Assembly (NCBI RefSeq): GCF_024297145.1
Contig: NZ_JANCTC010000003.1
Span: 248,001 to 312,000 of the forward strand
DNA: 64,000 nucleotides
Direction of reading: 5' to 3'
Origin: Mesorhizobium sp. LMG 17147
GTDB taxonomy: Bacteria > Pseudomonadota > Alphaproteobacteria > Rhizobiales > Rhizobiaceae
Part shown: positions 37,995-48,233 of the stretch, in pieces
Numbering within the stretch: the stretch's first letter is position 1
Layout of the letters: the number at the start of each line of letters is the position of its first letter
The notes under the pieces: generated by a model
Seen by the model: the letters and a program-made list of their open reading frames with translations, nothing else
Databases searched by the model: none
Told to the model about the DNA's origin: nothing
Position numbers and translations under genes: made by a program

Positions 37995-38693
37995 CTAGTT
38001 GTGATTGGAGAGCAAGACGTCCTTGGCTTCATTGATCCGCGCCGCCAGGAAAGACGTGCCACCGATATCGGGGTGCAGGCGCTGCATCAGGCGGCGGTGC
38101 GCCTTGCGGACATCCGCCGCGGCAGCCCCCGCTTCAAGACCAAGGATCTTGTAGGCCTCCTCCTTAGTCATGGCGCCAGAACCTGGCGCAACACCCAGCC
38201 CTTCGCCGTCATTCGCATCAGCGTCTTTGCGCCAGATGGGAAATCTGCCGTCAAGATACGTCTCTAGCAATTGGCGGCTCTCCGGATCGCCGGAGAGTTC
38301 GCGATAGAGTTGCTGCAATTCGGCACGCCCCATCGAGCCAAGCATCTTGCCTTCATGGCGCCCGGCCAGCACGAGGCCTTCGAGGCCGCCGGTATCGTGA
38401 TCGAGTTCCATTTCAAGCGCCGCGGTACGAACTGTCGAACGCTTGCCTTGTGCCAGTTTTGCCGCCGGCCGATTCATGCGCATGGAGCCGTACCAGGCGA
38501 GCGCAACCGACAGGATCAAGCCGCCGATGCCCTCGCGCCCGACCAGCAGCACGGCGACGCCGACCAGCCCGAGCAGTACAGGTCCAAGCGTTCTCATGCC
38601 GCCTGCAAGCTTCGCCGCATCGGCGCGCAGGAAGATGGTGAGCATGCCGAGAAGCACTAGAAGCAACGCTACAAAAGCGATAATTGCGCTCAT
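37995..38693 (-). CDS. Membrane-anchored J-domain protein
   Basis: The 232-residue protein has two or three N-terminal membrane helices (about residues 1-20, 30-47 and 55-66), a central soluble region (LEMELDHDTGGLEGLVLAGRHEG near residue 92), and a C-terminal J domain (AYKILGLEAGAAAADVRKAHRRLMQRLHPDIGG near residues 179-211) with the HPD motif that stimulates DnaK. No Gly/Phe or zinc-finger region is present, so this is a type III J-protein. Its ATG overlaps the stop of the VWA gene (ATGA), suggesting that the two act together. Confidence 0.85.
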   Translation of the reverse strand: MSAIIAFVALLLVLLGMLTIFLRADAAKLAGGMRTLGPVLLGLVGVAVLLVGREGIGGLILSVALAWYGSMRMNRPAAKLAQGKRSTVRTAALEMELDHDTGGLEGLVLAGRHEGKMLGSMGRAELQQLYRELSGDPESRQLLETYLDGRFPIWRKDADANDGEGLGVAPGSGAMTKEEAYKILGLEAGAAAADVRKAHRRLMQRLHPDIGGTSFLAARINEAKDVLLSNHN

Positions 38694-39424
38694 CAGTTTC
38701 CGCCGCCCCGCATATGCTCGATCATCAGCCGGTCTTCCGGTCTGCCCCGGGCCTCCAGTGCTTTCAGCCCGCCGGTCGCAAACACGGCGACGGACGAAAG
38801 CAGGCCGGCCAAGGTTGCGGCAGCCCGCCGATCGAAGCGGAACCAGGCCCCTTTCGACAGCCGCGCAATCTCCTTGAACGCCTTTTCCGCGGCGGCATCA
38901 TGGCCCTCCTGAAAGACGAAGACAGGAACGCCGTGCAGACCGAGGCTGCCGGCCTTTTCGGCCAGATCATCTATGTTTTCTTCCATCGCGTCGCCGATAT
39001 AGACCAGCGCGTTGACCTTGGCCGCCGCCGTCTGTTTCAGGGCATGGGCGAGCACCTTGCCGATCTGGGTATGGCCGCTGCGGCAGTCGATGCGCGTCAT
39101 CAGCTGCTTCAGAGCTTCGGTATCGGTGACGAATGCGGAGGAGCGGCAGTCGCCAAGGCCGCGAAAATAGACAAGTTGAACCTTGAGCGCCCCGGCCTTG
39201 CCGACGGCGTCGAACATCTCGGCCTGCAGCGCACAGGCGAGATCCCAGGTCGGCTGGCGGCTCATCGTCGCGTCGAGGGACAGGATCAGCCTGCCTGAAC
39301 CGGTGGCGGATGCAGCGAGCGTCCTTGCCTGACGGAGAAACGCGTCGATCTCGCCGGTGCTCGATTGAGACTCGACCGGTGCAGGATTGGCCCTTGCAGG
39401 CACGGGCTGCTTCTTGTCGCTCAT
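38693..39424 (-). CDS. VWA-domain (von Willebrand factor type A) protein
   Basis: I choose the ATG at 39424 (MSDKKQPVPARANPAPVES), giving 243 residues; the open frame runs 81 codons further but that part is low-complexity and antisense-like. The protein is a single VWA domain with the metal-site motif LILSLDATMSRQ near residue 47 (DxTxS, a variant of DxSxS), a second threonine in SGHTQIGK near residue 120 and VNALVYIGDAMEEN near residue 145. No membrane segment or signal peptide is evident. It is translationally coupled to a membrane J-protein. Its function is unknown. Confidence 0.8.
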   Translation of the reverse strand: MSDKKQPVPARANPAPVESQSSTGEIDAFLRQARTLAASATGSGRLILSLDATMSRQPTWDLACALQAEMFDAVGKAGALKVQLVYFRGLGDCRSSAFVTDTEALKQLMTRIDCRSGHTQIGKVLAHALKQTAAAKVNALVYIGDAMEENIDDLAEKAGSLGLHGVPVFVFQEGHDAAAEKAFKEIARLSKGAWFRFDRRAAATLAGLLSSVAVFATGGLKALEARGRPEDRLMIEHMRGGGN

Positions 39425-39486
39425 GACATTCAAGATGTGGCGTTGTTCCCCGGCTTGCAAGCCCAGATGAGGCGACCTTCTCGGCG

Positions 39487-39924
39487 TCAGAGCAGGCCGA
39501 GATCGGCAAGCTCTCGCCTGAGCTTTGGCGGCATCTCGATCAGCCCGGCCTTGCCCTTTCCGAGATCGGCCGGCGCGTCCGCCTGCTTCAGGTAGCGCCA
39601 TCCCTGGAATGCACGGCGCGGTTGCCAGACAGTGCGCACGACCTCGGGATCGAGGATCAGATGGCAACGGCCGATGCCCTCGTCATCGGTGAAGGGGCGG
39701 ATTTCGGTGATCAGCTGGCGGCATTGGACATTGCCCTTGATCACCCAGTAGAGCGAGCCGCCGTCGGTAATCTCGACGCCGCGTGTCGGCACCATGCGGG
39801 TGGTGTGGTAGTGCTCGGCCGGTTCGCCGGCGCGGCGCCGCTCGTCGAGACGGAAAGCAATCCACTCTTCCAGATCCTCGACGCTGTCACAGCCGACGCA
39901 AAGCTTTATGAGATTGAGAGACAT
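39487..39924 (-). CDS. DUF1489 family protein
   Basis: This 145-residue protein matches the alphaproteobacterial DUF1489 family: LIKLCVGCDSVEDLEEW near the N terminus, TRMVPTRGVEITDGGSLYWVIKGNVQCRQLI near residue 42, and HLILDPEVVRTVWQPRRAFQGWRYL near residue 88. It has two cysteines in the first 12 residues region and one near 70. The function is unknown. The gene is separate from the VWA gene downstream by 62 bases. Confidence 0.82.
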   Translation of the reverse strand: MSLNLIKLCVGCDSVEDLEEWIAFRLDERRRAGEPAEHYHTTRMVPTRGVEITDGGSLYWVIKGNVQCRQLITEIRPFTDDEGIGRCHLILDPEVVRTVWQPRRAFQGWRYLKQADAPADLGKGKAGLIEMPPKLRRELADLGLL

Positions 39925-40009
39925 CGTTTAAGGTTTAGTCCAGCACGCGAACGCGTCAACGGCCTGATCGACTTCTCCACAGTGGTGGTCCAGGCCACCA
40001 GATTGGCGG

Positions 40010-41413
<1,404 letters not shown>

Positions 41414-41583
41414 GTGGGCGTTTTCTCCTGGGACCTTGTTGAGGTCTACATATAGGAATTCCCATGGTGTTTTCCGCTGTTTTGACGATTGCGGCGCTGC
41501 GCCTGCCGACCTTGTTTGCTCCGGCAGCGACATTCCAGCTTCGGCCATCGAAGCGTCCCCTCCGCCTGTGGTAAAAGCACCGC

Positions 41584-42327
41584 ATGAGCGATTCCTTTCA
41601 TCTATCGATGGCCGACCTTGCGGCGCTGGGGTTCTTCCTTGCCGCGTGGGTGCTGCATACGCTCGCCGCCGACGGAATGCTGGTCAGCCGCATGTCGCTG
41701 ACGAGGGCGATGAACGCGCAGCGCGAGGCCTGGATGCGGACCATGGCCGAGCGCGAGATCCGCATCGTCGACACCGCCATCATGAGCGGCCTGCAGCAGG
41801 GAACCGCCTTCTTTGCCTCGAGTTCGCTGATTGCGATCGGCGGCTGTTTTGCTTTGCTCGGCGCCTCCGACCAGGTTCTGACCGTGCTGGGTGACCTGCC
41901 GTTTGGCGCTACGCCCTCACGCGCGGCGTTCCAGACGAAGGTGTTCGGCCTGGTGCTGATCCTGGCCTTTTCCTTCTTCAAGTTCGGCTGGGCTTACCGG
42001 CTGTTCAACTATTGCTCGATCCTGATCGGAGCCGTGCCGATTCCGCATGGCGAGGCGTCGCGCAATCCGGTCACCGAAACGGCAGTCTGGCGTGCGGCGC
42101 GCATGAACATGCTGGCCGGGAAGCATTTCAATTCGGGCCTGCGCGGCGTGTTCTTCTCGATTGGCTATCTTGGCTGGTTCGTCGATCCCGCCGTTTTTGT
42201 GCTATCGACGCTGCTGCTGCTGGCGGTGCTGGTGCGCCGCCAATTTTTCTCGGCGGCGCGGCAGGCGGTGCTCGGTCAGCCGCCCGGCCCGGGAAAAGGC
42301 CGATCGATGCGGCCCGACAGCCAGTAG
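41584..42327 (+). CDS. DUF599 family membrane protein
   Basis: The 247-residue protein has four to five membrane segments: about residues 9-30, 70-95, 116-140 and 190-225. It matches the DUF599 pattern, with SRMSLTRAMNAQREAWMRTMAEREIRIVDTAIMSGLQQGTAFF-like sequence near residues 36-78 and FKFGWAYRLFNYCSILIGAVP near residue 131. The function is unknown. Its 3' end overlaps that of the convergent YdcF gene by 52 bases, which is unusually long. Confidence 0.8.
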   Translation: MSDSFHLSMADLAALGFFLAAWVLHTLAADGMLVSRMSLTRAMNAQREAWMRTMAEREIRIVDTAIMSGLQQGTAFFASSSLIAIGGCFALLGASDQVLTVLGDLPFGATPSRAAFQTKVFGLVLILAFSFFKFGWAYRLFNYCSILIGAVPIPHGEASRNPVTETAVWRAARMNMLAGKHFNSGLRGVFFSIGYLGWFVDPAVFVLSTLLLLAVLVRRQFFSAARQAVLGQPPGPGKGRSMRPDSQ

Positions 42328-43070
42328 GCGGTAAGCCCTATCCATTCGCGGATCGCAACAGTGGTGACCTCCAGCCAGTCGCCGGGATAGGGGAACGTGG
42401 CGATGCCTTCCCTGCCGGAGGTGCGATAGTCGACTGGCCACGGAATGGTCGAAAAGCCGGCTTTGTCGAACAGCGCCTTGGCGCGTGGCATGTGGAAGGC
42501 CGAGGTCACCAGCAACCAGGTCTCGCCTGGTTTCGGCATCACCAGTTCCCTGGTAAAGACAGCATTCTCGTAGGTGTTGCGGGATTTGTTCTCGAGGATC
42601 AACCGATCGGCCGCCACGCCGAAAGCGGCAAAAAGACGCGGTGCGGTATCTGCATCGCCTTCGCCGCCGCGGAAGGTTTCGATGCTGCCACCGGAGATAA
42701 CGACTTTCGCTGTCGGAAACCGCCGCGCCAGCACGGCCGCCTCGACCATCCGGTCGCCACTGGAGTTCATTTCATAGCCGCCACGCACCAGATTGACGGC
42801 GCCATCCAGACTGCCGCCAAGCACTATGATACCGTCAACCTTTTCCGGCAGCGGCGGCCTGGGGAAGCGCTCCTCCAGCGGATTTAGCATCATGGGGCCG
42901 AGCGGGCTCCATGTCGCAACAACAAGGATGAGGAAGGCAAGAGTGCTGCCGACGGCCGCCAATCGCCGCCGGCCGAACATCGCCGCGACCAGCCCGGCCA
43001 GCAGCAGGAAGATCGCCAGATTCAACGGCTGGACGAAGAACCAGAGAATCTTGGAGACATAGAAGAACAT
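42276..43070 (-). CDS. YdcF/ElyC/SanA family protein (DUF218)
   Basis: This 264-residue inner-membrane protein has two N-terminal membrane helices (about 9-28 and 35-55) and a DUF218 domain with VDGIIVLGGSLDGAVNL near residue 79, VVISGGSIETFRG near residue 120, ENKSRNTYENAVF near residue 158 and LLVTSAFHMPRAKALF near residue 182. Family members such as ElyC act in envelope or undecaprenyl-phosphate metabolism. A specific role here is not evident. It begins 28 bases after gatA on the same strand and overlaps the DUF599 gene tail to tail. Confidence 0.87.
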   Translation of the reverse strand: MFFYVSKILWFFVQPLNLAIFLLLAGLVAAMFGRRRLAAVGSTLAFLILVVATWSPLGPMMLNPLEERFPRPPLPEKVDGIIVLGGSLDGAVNLVRGGYEMNSSGDRMVEAAVLARRFPTAKVVISGGSIETFRGGEGDADTAPRLFAAFGVAADRLILENKSRNTYENAVFTRELVMPKPGETWLLVTSAFHMPRAKALFDKAGFSTIPWPVDYRTSGREGIATFPYPGDWLEVTTVAIREWIGLTAYWLSGRIDRPFPGPGG

Positions 43071-43098
43071 CCCTCACCCCCTCAGATGAGAAACGATC

Positions 43099-44664
43099 CT
43101 ACCACCATTTATCCGGCTGAAATGTGCCGGCCGCCTGTTCGATGACATGGGCAGTCTGGAACAGCGTTTCCTCGTCGAAGGGCCGGCCGATCAGTTGCAG
43201 GCCGAGCGGCAGCCCCTTGGCGTCGAGCCCAGCCGGAACCGCTATGCCGGGCAGGCCGGCCATGTTCACCGTCACCGTAAAAATGTCGTTGAGATACATC
43301 TTGACCGGGTCGGCGGCCATGTCCTCGTCGGCGATGCCGAAGGCGGCGGAAGGCGTTGCCGGCGTCAGGATGACGTCGACGCCTGCGGCGAACACATTTT
43401 CGAAGTCGCGCTTGATCAGGGTTCGAACCTTCTGCGCCTGCAGATAGTAGGCATCGTAGTAGCCGGCGGAAAGCACATAGGTGCCGATCATGATGCGGCG
43501 CTTGACCTCGCGCCCGAAGCCGGCGGCGCGGGTCTTTTCATACATGTCGACAATGTCCTTGCCGGGCACGCGCAACCCATAGCGGACCCCGTCGTAACGG
43601 GCGAGGTTGGACGAGGCTTCGGCCGGCGCCACGATGTAATAGGCCGGCAGCGCGTATTTGGTGTGCGGCAGCGAGATATCGACGATCTCGGCGCCGGCAT
43701 CTTTCAGCCAGCCAATGCCCCTCTGCCACAGGGCTTCGATCTCCGCGGGCATGCCGTCGACTCTATATTCCTTGGGGATGCCGACCTTCATGCCCTTGAT
43801 CGGGCGGCCGATCGCCGCCTCGTAATCCGGCACCGGCAGGTCGACGGACGTCGTGTCCTTCGGGTCGACCGAAGCCATCGATTTCAACAGGATCGCGGCA
43901 TCGCGGACGTCGCGCGCGATCGGCCCGGCCTGGTCGAGCGACGAGGCGAAAGCTACGATCCCCCAGCGCGAGCAGCGGCCATAGGTCGGCTTGATGCCGA
44001 CTGTACCGGTGAAGGCGGCGGGCTGGCGGATCGAGCCGCCGGTGTCGGTGGCGGTGGCGCCTGCGCACAGGAAGGCCGAGACGGCTGATGCCGATCCACC
44101 GGACGAACCGCCCGGCACCAGTTGGGCATTGTCCAACGTGCGCGCGGTCCTGGTGCCACCCGCCGAAACGAAGCCACCCTCGCCCTGATGTGTCGTCGGC
44201 ATCACCACCGTGTCGAGGCGCGAACGCCGCCACGGGTTGATGACCGGCCCATAATACGAGGTCTCGTTTGACGAGCCCATGGCGAACTCGTCCATGTTGA
44301 GCTTGCCGAGCATGACGGCGCCATCCGCCCACAGATTTGCCGTGACCGTCGATTCGTAGCGTGGCATGAAGCCGTCTAGCACATGGCTGCAGGCCTGGGT
44401 GTGGACCCCTTCGGTGCCGAACAAATCCTTGATGCCGAGCGGGATACCCTCGAGCGACCCGCCCTCGCCCTTGGCTAATTTCGCGTCGGAGGCCTTGGCC
44501 ATGTCGCGCGCCTTGTCGTCGGTGACCACGACATAGGCATTGAGCGCCGGATTGGCTCGCTCGATCGCCGATAGATAGGCCTCGGTGATTTCGGTGGCGG
44601 TGATTTCCCTGGAACGCAATTTGGTGCGGGCCTGCGAAATCGTCAGCTGGGTCAGGTCGGTCAT
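43099..44664 (-). CDS. gatA: Asp-tRNA(Asn)/Glu-tRNA(Gln) amidotransferase subunit A
   Basis: GatA is the amidase of GatCAB, which converts misacylated Glu-tRNA(Gln) and Asp-tRNA(Asn). The start at 44664 ([14 protein letters not shown]) overlaps the stop of the GNAT gene (ATGA) and gives 521 residues. The Ser-cisSer-Lys triad is present: Lys in GIPLGIKD (residue 79), Ser in PGGSSGGS (about 187) and Ser in DTGGSIRQP (about 211). The lysine-to-serine spacing is about 33 residues longer than in S. aureus GatA, because of an insertion between NPWR and LVPGGSS. gatB is not in the window. Confidence 0.96.
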   Translation of the reverse strand: MTDLTQLTISQARTKLRSREITATEITEAYLSAIERANPALNAYVVVTDDKARDMAKASDAKLAKGEGGSLEGIPLGIKDLFGTEGVHTQACSHVLDGFMPRYESTVTANLWADGAVMLGKLNMDEFAMGSSNETSYYGPVINPWRRSRLDTVVMPTTHQGEGGFVSAGGTRTARTLDNAQLVPGGSSGGSASAVSAFLCAGATATDTGGSIRQPAAFTGTVGIKPTYGRCSRWGIVAFASSLDQAGPIARDVRDAAILLKSMASVDPKDTTSVDLPVPDYEAAIGRPIKGMKVGIPKEYRVDGMPAEIEALWQRGIGWLKDAGAEIVDISLPHTKYALPAYYIVAPAEASSNLARYDGVRYGLRVPGKDIVDMYEKTRAAGFGREVKRRIMIGTYVLSAGYYDAYYLQAQKVRTLIKRDFENVFAAGVDVILTPATPSAAFGIADEDMAADPVKMYLNDIFTVTVNMAGLPGIAVPAGLDAKGLPLGLQLIGRPFDEETLFQTAHVIEQAAGTFQPDKWW

Positions 44665-45122
44665 CAGGCAAGGCTCTTTTCGTAAAACACCGACCACTCG
44701 GAATCGGGATAATCCAGTACCGGGCCGCAGCGCGAAAAGCCGGCGCGTTCGTAGACGGTCCAGGCGGCGGGATGACGGTCCCCCGTCTCCAGCACCAGAC
44801 GCTTAAGCCCTTCTTGGCGCGCCAGCGCCTCGATGCGCTCGACAATCTTCGCACCGATCTTGCGGCCGCGATGCGAAGGTCGCGTATACATCCGCTTGAC
44901 CTCGCCGACCACAGCATCGTGGCGCTTCAGTGCGCCGCAAGCGATGGCAAGGCCGTTATCGCGGGCGATGAAAACGGTCGTGTCGCGATCCGCCATCTGC
45001 TCGACGGTCAAATGATAGCAATGCTCCGGCGGCGTCAGCTCCAGCAATGTGGCGTTCAGCTCTTCGACCAGCCCACGCACATCGTCCTGCAGCGGCGTCT
45101 CAGCGGCGATGTCGATTGCCAT
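44664..45122 (-). CDS. GNAT family N-acetyltransferase
   Basis: This 152-residue acetyltransferase starts at the ATG at 45122 ([15 protein letters not shown]). The acetyl-CoA motif A is visible as [24 protein letters not shown] near residue 76, followed by [21 protein letters not shown] near residue 108. It lies between gatC and gatA, seven bases after the first and overlapping the second, so it is probably cotranscribed with the amidotransferase. The substrate is unknown. Confidence 0.87.
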   Translation of the reverse strand: MAIDIAAETPLQDDVRGLVEELNATLLELTPPEHCYHLTVEQMADRDTTVFIARDNGLAIACGALKRHDAVVGEVKRMYTRPSHRGRKIGAKIVERIEALARQEGLKRLVLETGDRHPAAWTVYERAGFSRCGPVLDYPDSEWSVFYEKSLA

Positions 45123-45129
45123 CGGCCTG

Positions 45130-45417
45130 CTACTCCACGACCTTCGGCACAAGGAAGAAATTCTCTTCGGTCGCTGGCGCGTTGGCGACGATGTCAGCTG
45201 CCTTGCCGCCGTCGGTGACGACGTCCTGGCGCTTTTTCATTGCCATCGGCGTGACCGAGGTCATCGGCTCGACGCCGGAAACATCGACCTCGTTCAACTG
45301 CTCGACAAAGCCCAAAATGGCGTTCAATTCGCCGGTCATACGCTCTGCATCCTCCTCGCTCACCGCAATACGGGCAAGGTGCGCGACGCGCTTCACGGTT
45401 TTTATATCAACGGACAT
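45130..45417 (-). CDS. gatC: Asp-tRNA(Asn)/Glu-tRNA(Gln) amidotransferase subunit C
   Basis: GatC is the small belt subunit that holds GatA and GatB together. The 95-residue protein has family length: [33 protein letters not shown] at the N terminus, [21 protein letters not shown] near residue 37, and the conserved end [17 protein letters not shown]. It leads the gatC-GNAT-gatA unit. Confidence 0.95.
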   Translation of the reverse strand: MSVDIKTVKRVAHLARIAVSEEDAERMTGELNAILGFVEQLNEVDVSGVEPMTSVTPMAMKKRQDVVTDGGKAADIVANAPATEENFFLVPKVVE

Positions 45418-45492
45418 GTTGTGCCTCGGGGAAAACCAGCGCTATAGCGGCGCAACGCGTGCCGCGCAACATGCATCGTGCCGACAACGGCC

Positions 45493-45909
45493 CTATGGCA
45501 TCGTGACGCCGTCGCAGAGGAAATAACTGCCGCCGTTACCGCCCTGCTCGCCTTCGTCGGCGGCAGGCCGAACCGATACCAGGTCGATCTGCTTCGGGCT
45601 CATCTGTGTCAGTGAGAGAACATCGGGAAAGACGTAGCCCGGCTCCTGGCATATAGCGGTCACCGCCCAGCTTGGTGAGCGTGTCGCTTTGGTGATCTGC
45701 AGGAATTCACAATTATATTCGATGCTTTCCAGGCCATTTGCCGACAGCACGATATTGCCGCCCTCGATCACCGTCTGCAGCGTATCCTTTTTGGCCTGCG
45801 CGCAGAGATCCTCCGATTGCAGATAGACCCCGTTGATGAAATCCTCGGCGGCCAGCGCCGGCGACGCGGCAACCAGCATGGAAATGCAAAGAGAGTTTCT
45901 CAGATCCAT
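45493..45909 (-). CDS. Hypothetical secreted cysteine-containing protein
   Basis: The 138-residue protein has a signal peptide (MDLRNSLCISMLVAASPALA, cleavage near residue 20) and a mature domain of about 118 residues with four cysteines (near positions 36, 67, 86 and 131), which suggests two disulfides in the periplasm. I do not recognise the family. It stands alone between gatC and the UPF0173 hydrolase. Confidence 0.7.
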   Translation of the reverse strand: MDLRNSLCISMLVAASPALAAEDFINGVYLQSEDLCAQAKKDTLQTVIEGGNIVLSANGLESIEYNCEFLQITKATRSPSWAVTAICQEPGYVFPDVLSLTQMSPKQIDLVSVRPAADEGEQGGNGGSYFLCDGVTMP

Positions 45910-45932
45910 GTCGTCATTCCGGTTCGCTGTCG

Positions 45933-46640
45933 CTACAGCGTAATCGTCTCGCCGATCTTCGGCAACGCCACTTTCACACCCGATCCGTCCAGCCCGGCCA
46001 CAAACTTATCGGCGGTCTGATCTATCATCGGAAATGTGCCGAAATGAGCGGGAACGACCGTCTCGAACTTGAAGAAACGCTGGCAGGCAAGGGCTGCCAC
46101 CGCGCCGCCCATGGTGAAGCGATCGCCGATCGGCACGATGCCGATCTTCGGTTCATGCAACTCGTTGATCAGGGCCATGTCGGAAAAGATGTCGGTGTCG
46201 CCCATATGGTACAGCGTCTTGTCTTCGGGGAAGTGCAGGACCAGCCCGCCCGGATTGCCGAGATAGGTGTTCTGGCCGCCCTCGCCCGGAAACGACGATG
46301 AATGCAGAGCCTGAACGAAGGTGGTGGTGAAGCCGCCGCAATCGACCGTACCGCCGATATTGCCGGGATTGATCTGCTTGTTACCGACGCCCTTGCCGAC
46401 CAGGTACATGCAAATCTCGAAATTGGCGACCACCATCGCGCCGCTCTTCTTGAGCACTTCGATGGCGCCGCTGATGTGGTCGCTGTGGCCGTGGGTGAGC
46501 AACACGTGCGTGACCCCTTCGGCCGGCCCTTCCCACCCACCCGTCCACGACGGATTACCGACCAGATAGGGGTCGATGAGGATTTTCGCGCCCTCGATGT
46601 CGATTCGGAATGCCGAATGTCCGTACCAGGTCAGTTTCAT
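45933..46640 (-). CDS. UPF0173 family metal-dependent hydrolase
   Basis: The start at 46640 ([26 protein letters not shown]) gives 235 residues and the family N terminus; a further 39 open codons run into the divergent ruvX gene. It is a metallo-beta-lactamase fold protein with [13 protein letters not shown] near residue 50 (HxHxDH) and additional ligands in [11 protein letters not shown] near residue 151 and [10 protein letters not shown] near residue 205. UPF0173 members are intracellular hydrolases of unknown substrate. The gene diverges from ruvX across 116 bases. Confidence 0.92.
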   Translation of the reverse strand: MKLTWYGHSAFRIDIEGAKILIDPYLVGNPSWTGGWEGPAEGVTHVLLTHGHSDHISGAIEVLKKSGAMVVANFEICMYLVGKGVGNKQINPGNIGGTVDCGGFTTTFVQALHSSSFPGEGGQNTYLGNPGGLVLHFPEDKTLYHMGDTDIFSDMALINELHEPKIGIVPIGDRFTMGGAVAALACQRFFKFETVVPAHFGTFPMIDQTADKFVAGLDGSGVKVALPKIGETITL

Positions 46641-46756
46641 CAATGCTTTCCTCGATTTTTGCTTCGGTAGAGGATAGAAGGCCGACGGCGAAATTAAAGT
46701 ACCACGCACGCTTTGCGCGTATACGACGTGCGGCGTCGCGGTCAAAGGAAAAGCCA

Positions 46757-47242
46757 TTGGGCATCATCACCATCGAGGAGTTGCCGGCCCGGCTCGGCGG
46801 CGGCAAGACCCTGGCCGGTCTCGACCTCGGCGACAAGACGATCGGCGTGGCGGTTTCCGATCGCGGCTTGTCCTTCGCCCACCCGCGCGCTGTCATCATG
46901 CGCAGGAAATTCTCGCTCGATGCCGCAGTGCTGCTCGCTCTGCTACAGAAGGAAAACGCCGGCGCCGTGGTGATCGGCCTCCCCATCAACATGGACGGCT
47001 CGGAAGGCGCGCGCGCCCAAAAATCCCGCGCTTTCGTACGCAATATGGCTGGATTGACCGATCTGCCCTTCGTCTTTTGGGACGAAAGACTGTCGACGGT
47101 GGCGGCCGAGCGGACACTGATCGAGATGGATTTTTCCCGCAAGAAACGCGCCGGCAAGATCGATTCTGCGGCGGCCGCTTTTATCCTCCAAGGCGTTCTC
47201 GACCGGCTTCAGGTGCTCGGCGTCGATGCCTGGTCGAAATAA
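46757..47242 (+). CDS. ruvX: Putative pre-16S rRNA nuclease / Holliday junction resolvase-like protein
   Basis: RuvX (YqgF) is an RNase H-fold nuclease linked to 16S rRNA 5' maturation. I choose TTG at 46757 because AAAGGA lies seven bases upstream and the resulting 161 residues match family length; an ATG 49 codons upstream lies inside the divergent hydrolase gene. Motifs are [17 protein letters not shown] near residue 18 with the first catalytic aspartate, [14 protein letters not shown] near residue 74, [14 protein letters not shown] near residue 111, and [16 protein letters not shown] near residue 135. Confidence 0.94.
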   Translation: MGIITIEELPARLGGGKTLAGLDLGDKTIGVAVSDRGLSFAHPRAVIMRRKFSLDAAVLLALLQKENAGAVVIGLPINMDGSEGARAQKSRAFVRNMAGLTDLPFVFWDERLSTVAAERTLIEMDFSRKKRAGKIDSAAAAFILQGVLDRLQVLGVDAWSK

Positions 47243-47520
47243 CGGTTGCGCGTCGCCGTGATCCAGCCACCAATCGCCTTGCGGCGGCGAAATGCCCAGA
47301 ACCCCGTCAGCAGCAGCCCATCGAACACGCAAGCTTTCGCCACCATGCCCGGAATGAGTGCCGGATCGACGCCGAGCATCTGTCCATAGAGCTGGAAGAC
47401 GAGATCGTGCAATTGACGGCTCAGCATGATGTAGCCGAAATTGATGTCGTTGAGCGACAGAAAGAACCAGCCCCAAAACAAGAGGAGCGGAGCCGCCCAC
47501 AGCGCGAACAAGGTGCGCAT
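47209..47520 (-). CDS. Small membrane protein, DUF6105-like
   Basis: The 103-residue protein has an N-terminal membrane helix (residues 4-22) and a second hydrophobic stretch (about 60-77), followed by a basic tail. The sequence [27 protein letters not shown] is one I associate with the rhizobial family DUF6105; this is from memory. It overlaps the 3' end of ruvX by 34 bases and its ATG overlaps the stop of the next membrane gene (ATGA). The function is unknown. Confidence 0.65.
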   Translation of the reverse strand: MRTLFALWAAPLLLFWGWFFLSLNDINFGYIMLSRQLHDLVFQLYGQMLGVDPALIPGMVAKACVFDGLLLTGFWAFRRRKAIGGWITATRNRYFDQASTPST

Positions 47521-48074
47521 CAGCGGTCGTCCCTCGAATCCAGCCGGCCGGAAATGCGGGCAAGCGAGGAATTATGCGCCGCTGCCTTGGCCATGACATG
47601 CGCGGCCGCTCGGATGTCGCCGGTCCCTGGAACTGCCGCGGCAACGGCCGACCGCCTCTCGGCGAGCATCGCGACATAGGACGCCAGAAGTGCCGCCAAT
47701 TGCACCGCGACAACCATGAACAGCCCATTGATGCCTTGCGCGGCGCCGCCGATGACTATCAGCGACAGCACGCCCAAGGCGGAGATGAAGGCGATCCGCA
47801 CGACACTGTCGGCAGGATCCGGGTTGGTCGCGTGGCTGGTCAGTGCTTCAACAAAGGCCCAGCAGAACAACACCGCGACGACAAGCAGTGCCACGGCGAG
47901 GGGTGCCACGACGACGGCGTTTTCGAGATCGGCAAATCGAGTGTTCTGGACGGGAACGCCCAGTACGCCAAGGGCCGTCGCCACGCCTCGATTCCCGTCG
48001 ATGCAGATGAACGCCAGCAGGGCGAAAACGGCCGCCCAATGCAATGCCAGAAAAGAGCTCAGAATATGCCGCAT
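47520..48074 (-). CDS. Hypothetical multi-pass membrane protein
   Basis: The ATG at 48074 (MRHILSSFLALHWAAVFALL) gives 184 residues with four membrane segments: about 5-25, 50-72, 92-112 and 115-140. A soluble C-terminal helix of about 45 residues follows. An open frame runs 53 codons further upstream but crosses the divergent spacer. It is translationally coupled to the small DUF6105-like gene. No family is recognised. Confidence 0.65.
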   Translation of the reverse strand: MRHILSSFLALHWAAVFALLAFICIDGNRGVATALGVLGVPVQNTRFADLENAVVVAPLAVALLVVAVLFCWAFVEALTSHATNPDPADSVVRIAFISALGVLSLIVIGGAAQGINGLFMVVAVQLAALLASYVAMLAERRSAVAAAVPGTGDIRAAAHVMAKAAAHNSSLARISGRLDSRDDR

Positions 48075-48233
48075 GACGCTCCCGCTTCGCAGGGCAAAGC
48101 CGCTCAAGCTGAACAGTCCTTGCCTTAACCATAACATTGAGCTTTGCCACCGGCCGCCGCAATGGAAACCATTCGTTAAGGTTAACGGCCATCCACAGGG
48201 GCGCGAGAGCGGCAGCGAATTTGGCGACGGCAC

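Noticed and set aside
39425..39667. N-terminal extension of the VWA protein
   Set aside because: The 81 extra codons are Arg/Ala/Gly-rich, overlap the 3' end of the DUF1489 gene and lack family similarity; the ATG at 39424 is the natural start.
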